Source: Candidatus Obscuribacterales bacterium (lineage in GTDB: Bacteria; Cyanobacteriota; Vampirovibrionia; Obscuribacterales; Obscuribacteraceae). From it: a DNA stretch of 10,193 nucleotides. Where the stretch lies: NCBI GenBank assembly GCA_021732245.1, contig JAKFVJ010000201.1:1-10193 (forward strand), read 5' to 3'. The notes beneath the pieces were generated by a model, which had not been told where the DNA came from, did no database searches, and saw only the letters and a program-made list of their open reading frames with translations. The position numbers and the translations under genes were made by a program. This document shows, piece by piece, positions 7,111 to 10,193 of the stretch. Within the stretch, counting starts at the first letter, position 1. Each line of letters starts with the position of its first letter.

Positions 7111-8000
7111 TTTGATCGCCCCCACTGGATAATCTTATTCACGTCGTTTGGATCAATAAACAGCAGATACGACGAAATCATCAGCGGCTGAAGTAGTGGA
7201 ATAAATACCATCGAGTATTCAATGCCCAAATGCAGGATGAGTCCGGCAAGCAGAACCCAGTAGCGGACTTCTCTTACCCAAATTAGCGTGCATAGAGACA
7301 ACTCAATTAGCATCGTGCCGATGCCAATAAATTGGCACACGGTCAAATTGTCACAAATGGGAATTGGAAAACGTTGAAACTCAGTCAGATGCGTAGCGTA
7401 GTAGACAGCGCTGCCGTCCGGCCATGCTGTTCCATTTAATTGAAAAGACAATGCACCCCAGTAAACAGCGATGATTTGCAGTTGCATCAAACGCTTCGCC
7501 CATGGCGCAGATTCTATGACCTGACTTTTGCCGTTTCTCAATCGTCTAATAACACGGTCAATTGAAAATACGTCACCACAATGGGACAAAGATAAATAAA
7601 GCGCCATTACTCGTAAGAGAGCAAACGCCGGATGAAAGACGAAGTGGTTGCGACTATCTAATGTCAGCATGATAATGAAAACGCAAAAGGCGCTTGCTCG
7701 CGAAAGAAGTCCTATTGTGAGCAAAATACCGGACACAAGCAGTGCTGTAAGTAGGTGGTCGGCACTGGCAGGTAAGAACCAAAGCAAATTGAATTGGGGG
7801 GTAGAACCCCACCATTGATTCATTGTTGCGGCAGATATCAGCCCTGTTGGTCCGTAGAAGTCTTGGGCATTTGATCGTGTCAGAAAATAGAGGTTGATGG
7901 TGATTAGTCCGACTGCAATGCGAAAAAGTGCTACCGGCGTTGGCAGTTGTGGTTTGAACCAAAAGGTATTCCAGCTGGCGTAGATTTGCGACAGATTCAT
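7098..8000 (-). CDS. HTTM-domain membrane protein with Gln at the conserved core Lys position
   Basis: A protein of 300 residues with all the family landmarks: 'SWNTFWFKPQLPTPVALFR' (9-27), 'LDSRNHFVF' (114-122), 'WVREVRYW' (241-248), 'LHLGIE' (256-261) and 'FIDPND' (281-286). The core reads 'YWGALSFQLNGTAWPDGSA' (180-198), so the Lys present in the other three full-length copies is Gln187 (codon CAA, plus-strand positions 7440-7442). One base separates CAA from AAA. If this Lys is catalytic, as suggested for vitamin K-dependent carboxylases, this copy may be inactive or a regulatory or structural subunit. Its sequence otherwise resembles the HTTM-DCC copy most closely ('DSRNHFV', 'THL-EFQRF', 'LNG-W-DGSA'), but it lacks the DCC extension. 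ATG 7998-8000 overlaps the upstream TGA (ATGA), with GAGG ~8 nt before it. Confidence 0.87.
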   Translation of the reverse strand: MNLSQIYASWNTFWFKPQLPTPVALFRIAVGLITINLYFLTRSNAQDFYGPTGLISAATMNQWWGSTPQFNLLWFLPASADHLLTALLVSGILLTIGLLSRASAFCVFIIMLTLDSRNHFVFHPAFALLRVMALYLSLSHCGDVFSIDRVIRRLRNGKSQVIESAPWAKRLMQLQIIAVYWGALSFQLNGTAWPDGSAVYYATHLTEFQRFPIPICDNLTVCQFIGIGTMLIELSLCTLIWVREVRYWVLLAGLILHLGIEYSMVFIPLLQPLMISSYLLFIDPNDVNKIIQWGRSKCTR

Positions 8001-8524
8001 TTGCCGTCCTCGCCTTTGACTTCATATTGCAACAGGCTTTCAGTTTTGATTGGTTCTGAAATCGGCTGAGCGCCCGGATAGACGACTGATACGGGCTGCG
8101 AATTCTTGTAGAGAGTAATTGAGCTTACTTGTTTGTTGTTTTGGCGGCAGGTGTTTGCAATGTACTTACATACATCTGGGTAGAACATACTATTGATTGG
8201 GTCGATAAGAATTCGGTATTGCCAGTAAAAGAACGGCATGTTGCGTTGATGGTCCCAATCGTTCATTTCTTTGGTGAAGTGTGGACCTGTCCAAGTAGTG
8301 CTTGTGCCATCCATGTAGCGGACGGTTGCATCCAAGAAGAGATTGTAAGTGAGGGGATCGGGCGCAAAAAATCTATAGGGGTTATTTAGTCCCAAGTATC
8401 CGAGCATGCGCTTAAAAGTCGGCTCAAGCCGTTCGGAAAAAGCACCAATCGGATGCACGGCGGTGAGAAACATGCACGGAACATATAATGCTAAACCCAG
8501 CGAAAGCAGATGTCGCGCGTTAAT
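7997..8524 (-). CDS. Small membrane-anchored HTTM partner protein, probable ATT start
   Basis: Paralogue of the other small proteins: 'YRFFAPDPLTYN' (50-61 from the ATT start), 'YMDGTSTTW', 'HQRNMPFFYWQY', 'YIANTCRQNN' and 'SITLYKNSQ'. The first ATG/GTG in frame (8473) would give 158 residues and cut the membrane segment in half. Reading upstream in the same frame, the coding continues 'NARHLLSLGLALYVPC' before that Met, restoring the N-terminal membrane helix seen in every paralogue. The only start-like codon with a ribosome site there is ATT (8522-8524), with GAGGA at 8532-8536 spaced 7 nt. From ATT the protein is 175 residues, matching paralogues of 175-179. No ATG, GTG or TTG occurs in frame between the upstream TGA (8570-8572) and 8473. 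Initiation at ATT is rare (known for infC). A recent loss of ATG with reduced expression is an alternative. The gene is coupled by ATGA to the next HTTM gene. Confidence 0.8.
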   Translation of the reverse strand: MNARHLLSLGLALYVPCMFLTAVHPIGAFSERLEPTFKRMLGYLGLNNPYRFFAPDPLTYNLFLDATVRYMDGTSTTWTGPHFTKEMNDWDHQRNMPFFYWQYRILIDPINSMFYPDVCKYIANTCRQNNKQVSSITLYKNSQPVSVVYPGAQPISEPIKTESLLQYEVKGEDGK

Positions 8525-8640
8525 AGTTGCTTCCTCGTATTCCCTTGGCCAGTATAAAACATGTGCGCGTCAGATAATGTTGATGCCCCATAAAATAAGT
8601 CGGGTATGCTAGCTCTAGACGGGTTTCGGAAAAACAAGCC
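8525..8640. promoter_or_regulatory. Divergent intergenic region, presumed promoters for both flanking operons
   Basis: This is the only sizeable non-coding gap in the window, between divergently oriented modules, so both promoters must lie in it. On the minus strand TATACT (8551-8556) is a good -10 candidate; it would give a short leader of about 20 nt before the ATT start, but no convincing -35 box sits at the right distance. On the plus strand a weak pair, TTGATG (8580-8585) and TATGCT (8605-8610) with a 19-nt spacer, could serve the gene at 8641. I see no clear operator palindrome. These are consensus matches by eye. Confidence 0.4.
8530..8536 (-). promoter_or_regulatory. Shine-Dalgarno site that decides the ATT start
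   Basis: The minus strand reads GAGGAAG here, complementary to the 16S rRNA 3' end. GAGGA is followed by 7 nt and then ATT (8524-8522). The alternative ATG at 8473 has no purine-rich site in the 20 nt before it. Confidence 0.6.
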
Positions 8641-9168
8641 ATGATGCGAAGTATTCTCTCTGTAATTCTTGCCGTGTATGTCTTGTGCCTGTTTGTCATT
8701 ATGTCGCCGCCGTCGTCTGTTACTAATGCGCTTATAAAATTGGCGAGTCCGTTGGTGTCATGGCTGGGCTCTGTTACAGCCTTTGGGATAATGGGCCCGC
8801 AAGTCTTGCGGAAGAATATTTACTACAGTGCGACAGCCAAGTTTGCCGATGGTAGTACGAAAGACTTTGAGTTTCCACATTTCATTGAGGGACAAACAAG
8901 CGACTGGCAACGTCAGCGACAGGCATTTTATTTTCTTTGGCAGTACAACATGGCATTAAATGCAGACGCGGCCGATTTGCAGCAATCCGCTTTCCGATAT
9001 GTTGCTCACATATTCCGTGACCGAAATGACAAACCTGTTTTTATCACGCTTTATGAGCACACAAATGACGTACCTGATTTGACGAGTACAATTCAACCGG
9101 TATCAAAGCCAATTTATACAGTCAAGCCTGTCCTTGAGCGTCCGACGACCGAAGAGAACTTCCAATGA
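8641..9168 (+). CDS. Small membrane-anchored HTTM partner protein, divergent (lacks the FAPDP motif)
   Basis: A protein of 175 residues with an N-terminal membrane segment (~3-22, 'SILSVILAVYVLCLFVIM'). The position of 'FAPDP' reads 'FGIMGPQ' (48-54), so the family signature is lost. The rest aligns: 'KFADGSTKDFEFP' (67-79), 'DWQRQRQAFYFLWQYN' (88-103, matching 'DWDHQRNMPFFYWQY' of the divergent neighbour), 'RYVAHIFRDRNDKP' (119-132) and 'ITLYEH' (135-140). It is therefore closest to the partner protein at 7997-8524, and the two divergent operons probably arose by inverted duplication. Tandem ATG ATG at 8641-8646 makes the exact start uncertain by one residue, and only a weak GGA-type ribosome site precedes it. 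The stop overlaps the HTTM start as ATGA. Confidence 0.83.
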   Translation: MMRSILSVILAVYVLCLFVIMSPPSSVTNALIKLASPLVSWLGSVTAFGIMGPQVLRKNIYYSATAKFADGSTKDFEFPHFIEGQTSDWQRQRQAFYFLWQYNMALNADAADLQQSAFRYVAHIFRDRNDKPVFITLYEHTNDVPDLTSTIQPVSKPIYTVKPVLERPTTEENFQ

Positions 9169-10061
9169 ATTGGCAGGATATACGACGTGCATGGAATGAA
9201 TTCTGGTATAAACCAGCGTCGCCTCTGCCGATTGCTATTTTTCGCATACTGCTCGGACTACTTGTGCTGTATTTCTGCGCTTTGATCGGACCTGATCTGA
9301 CTACGCTTTTTGGATTTCAAGGAATTTATTCCAATCAGACACCAGGTGTATTAGTTGCTTGGAGTGACTTTTCCCTGCAATTTATTTTTGTTGTTTTGAT
9401 AATAGCAGCGATTTGCATGACGCTTGGGCTATGTTCCACCCTAAGTGCGGTTGTCGTATTTCTGGGATTGCGAGCTTTTGATTATCAAAACCCGTATATA
9501 TTGCACGGCGGCTATATGTTTCTGCGCCTGATGGTGTTCTATATGATTTTCGCCCGCTCGGGCGCTGCAATCTCGTTGGATCACTTGATACAACTACGCT
9601 CCGGGAAGACTCCTTTGCTGGAGGTCCCAAGTTGGCCACTGCGTCTCATGCAGATTACTCTTGCGCTTGGTTATTGGAGCGCTTTTTCATGGAAGCTTTC
9701 CGGCGCAATGTGGATTGACGGCACTGCCGTGTACTATGCGACTCATTTGTACGAAATCCATAGATGGAATATTCCATACTTATTCGATAATTTCTGGTCA
9801 ATTAAGTTGCTTACCTGGGCAACCCTGGCTATCGAGTTTTCGTTATGCACACTTATTTGGATAAAAGAGTTTCGATATCCTGTGTTGCTTCTTGGACTAT
9901 TGATGCATCTCGGACTGGAGTTGGAATTTTCGACTACCATTTTGCAGTGGGTAATGATTGCATCGTACGTGACTTTCCTTGACCCAGCGACAATTCAAAA
10001 GGCATTGTCTTTGGTCGGCTTGAAGGTGGGTCAAGTATCTACTAAAAGCAGTAGTATATAG
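9165..10061 (+). CDS. HTTM-domain membrane protein
   Basis: A protein of 298 residues and a full-length HTTM paralogue: 'AWNEFWYKPASPLPIAIFR' (9-27), 'FDYQNPYIL' (105-113), the core 'YWSAFSWKLSGAMWIDGTA' (170-188) with Lys177, 'WIKEFRYP' (232-239), 'MHLGLE' (247-252) and 'FLDPA' (271-275), where the other copies read 'FIDP' or 'FIEP'. The lumenal/periplasmic loop and helices are the usual length for a single-domain HTTM protein. ATG 9165 overlaps the stop of the divergent small partner (ATGA), and only a weak AGAG-type ribosome site is visible, so coupling probably drives its translation. The closing 15-20 residues, rich in Ser/Thr/Lys, are unlike the paralogues. Downstream I see no hairpin terminator before the window ends. 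The substrate is unknown; similarity to gamma-carboxylase does not by itself show carboxylation. Confidence 0.88.
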   Translation: MNWQDIRRAWNEFWYKPASPLPIAIFRILLGLLVLYFCALIGPDLTTLFGFQGIYSNQTPGVLVAWSDFSLQFIFVVLIIAAICMTLGLCSTLSAVVVFLGLRAFDYQNPYILHGGYMFLRLMVFYMIFARSGAAISLDHLIQLRSGKTPLLEVPSWPLRLMQITLALGYWSAFSWKLSGAMWIDGTAVYYATHLYEIHRWNIPYLFDNFWSIKLLTWATLAIEFSLCTLIWIKEFRYPVLLLGLLMHLGLELEFSTTILQWVMIASYVTFLDPATIQKALSLVGLKVGQVSTKSSSI

Positions 10062-10177
10062 TTCAAACTTGGCTTATTCACGCGGACTTGAAGCTAGAGG
10101 CTGAAAGGATCGCCAGGGCTTTAATAGCGGCATTTTATGGCGGAAAGAATTTTGACAGTGTGTTGAAAGCGGCATGA
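10055..10177 (+). other. Possible gene remnant or very small reading frame downstream of the HTTM gene
   Basis: The frame 10055-10177 is open and reads like a protein helix, 'LEAERIARALIAAFYGGKNF' followed by 'DSVLKAA' and TGA. There is no ATG or GTG; TTG 10088-10090 would start a 30-residue peptide, without a Shine-Dalgarno motif. It could be the tail of a deleted gene or chance. I do not recognise a family. The rest of 10062-10193 holds nothing else I can support. Confidence 0.25.
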
Positions 10178-10193
10178 TATCTGAAGTTTAAGC

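Noticed and set aside
7111..7125. GTG start at 7125 for the second minus-strand small partner
   Set aside because: ATG 7110 is a better codon with a purine-rich stretch at a suitable distance; GTG remains possible and changes only five residues.
8129..8612. Plus-strand open frames opposite the small partner at 7997-8524
   Set aside because: They are antisense to a gene with clear paralogues and have no protein-like character.
4522..10061. Calling the HTTM proteins vitamin K-dependent gamma-glutamyl carboxylases
   Set aside because: Only the membrane domain family is shared; the larger lumenal domain of true carboxylases is absent at ~300 residues, so the activity is not supported.
10062..10193. 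Rho-independent terminator after the last HTTM gene
   Set aside because: I found no GC-rich hairpin followed by a T run.

Overview
The window is protein-dense, with one intergenic region and almost no other spacing. It comes from a bacterium of moderate GC content that uses the standard code, Shine-Dalgarno motifs and ATGA/GTGA gene overlaps. I cannot name the organism. Large families of TPR lipoproteins and HTTM proteins would fit lineages such as Candidatus Obscuribacter/Melainabacteria or another deep-branching soil or water bacterium, but that is a weak guess. There are no tRNA, rRNA, CRISPR or transposase genes.

The theme is a repeated two-gene module. Each module has a small protein of about 175-180 residues with one N-terminal membrane segment and usually a 'FAPDP' motif. 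It is followed, with a 4-nt stop/start overlap, by a multi-pass HTTM-domain protein of about 300 residues (HTTM is the membrane domain related to vitamin K-dependent gamma-carboxylase). Four complete modules are present: 3986-5739 (+), 6580-8000 in two tandem parts with 7997-8524 (-), and 8641-10061 (+). A fifth HTTM gene is cut by the left edge (1-257).

Left operon (+, 1-5739): an HTTM C-terminus; then two paralogous lipoprotein-like TPR proteins with a Rossmann methyltransferase-like domain, the first of which also carries a C-terminal HExxH metallopeptidase-like domain; then a small partner; then an HTTM protein with a C-terminal DCC/DUF393-like domain that has lost its cysteines. Middle operon (-, 8524-5687): small, HTTM, small, HTTM. 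It converges on the left operon with a 53-nt tail-to-tail overlap. Right operon (+, 8641-10061): small, HTTM, divergent from the middle operon across a gap of about 116 bp that must hold both promoters.

Points that stand out: a dispersed palindromic repeat is translated in frame into the N-terminus of the first TPR lipoprotein; one small partner appears to start at an ATT codon with a good Shine-Dalgarno motif; one HTTM paralogue has Gln where its three full-length paralogues have a Lys that may correspond to the carboxylase active-site Lys; and methyltransferase-like domains sit behind lipoprotein signals. As an inference, the cluster encodes an uncharacterised membrane system in which several HTTM/small-protein pairs, possibly with different substrates, work with periplasmic TPR lipoproteins. 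The biochemical activity cannot be read from the sequence.
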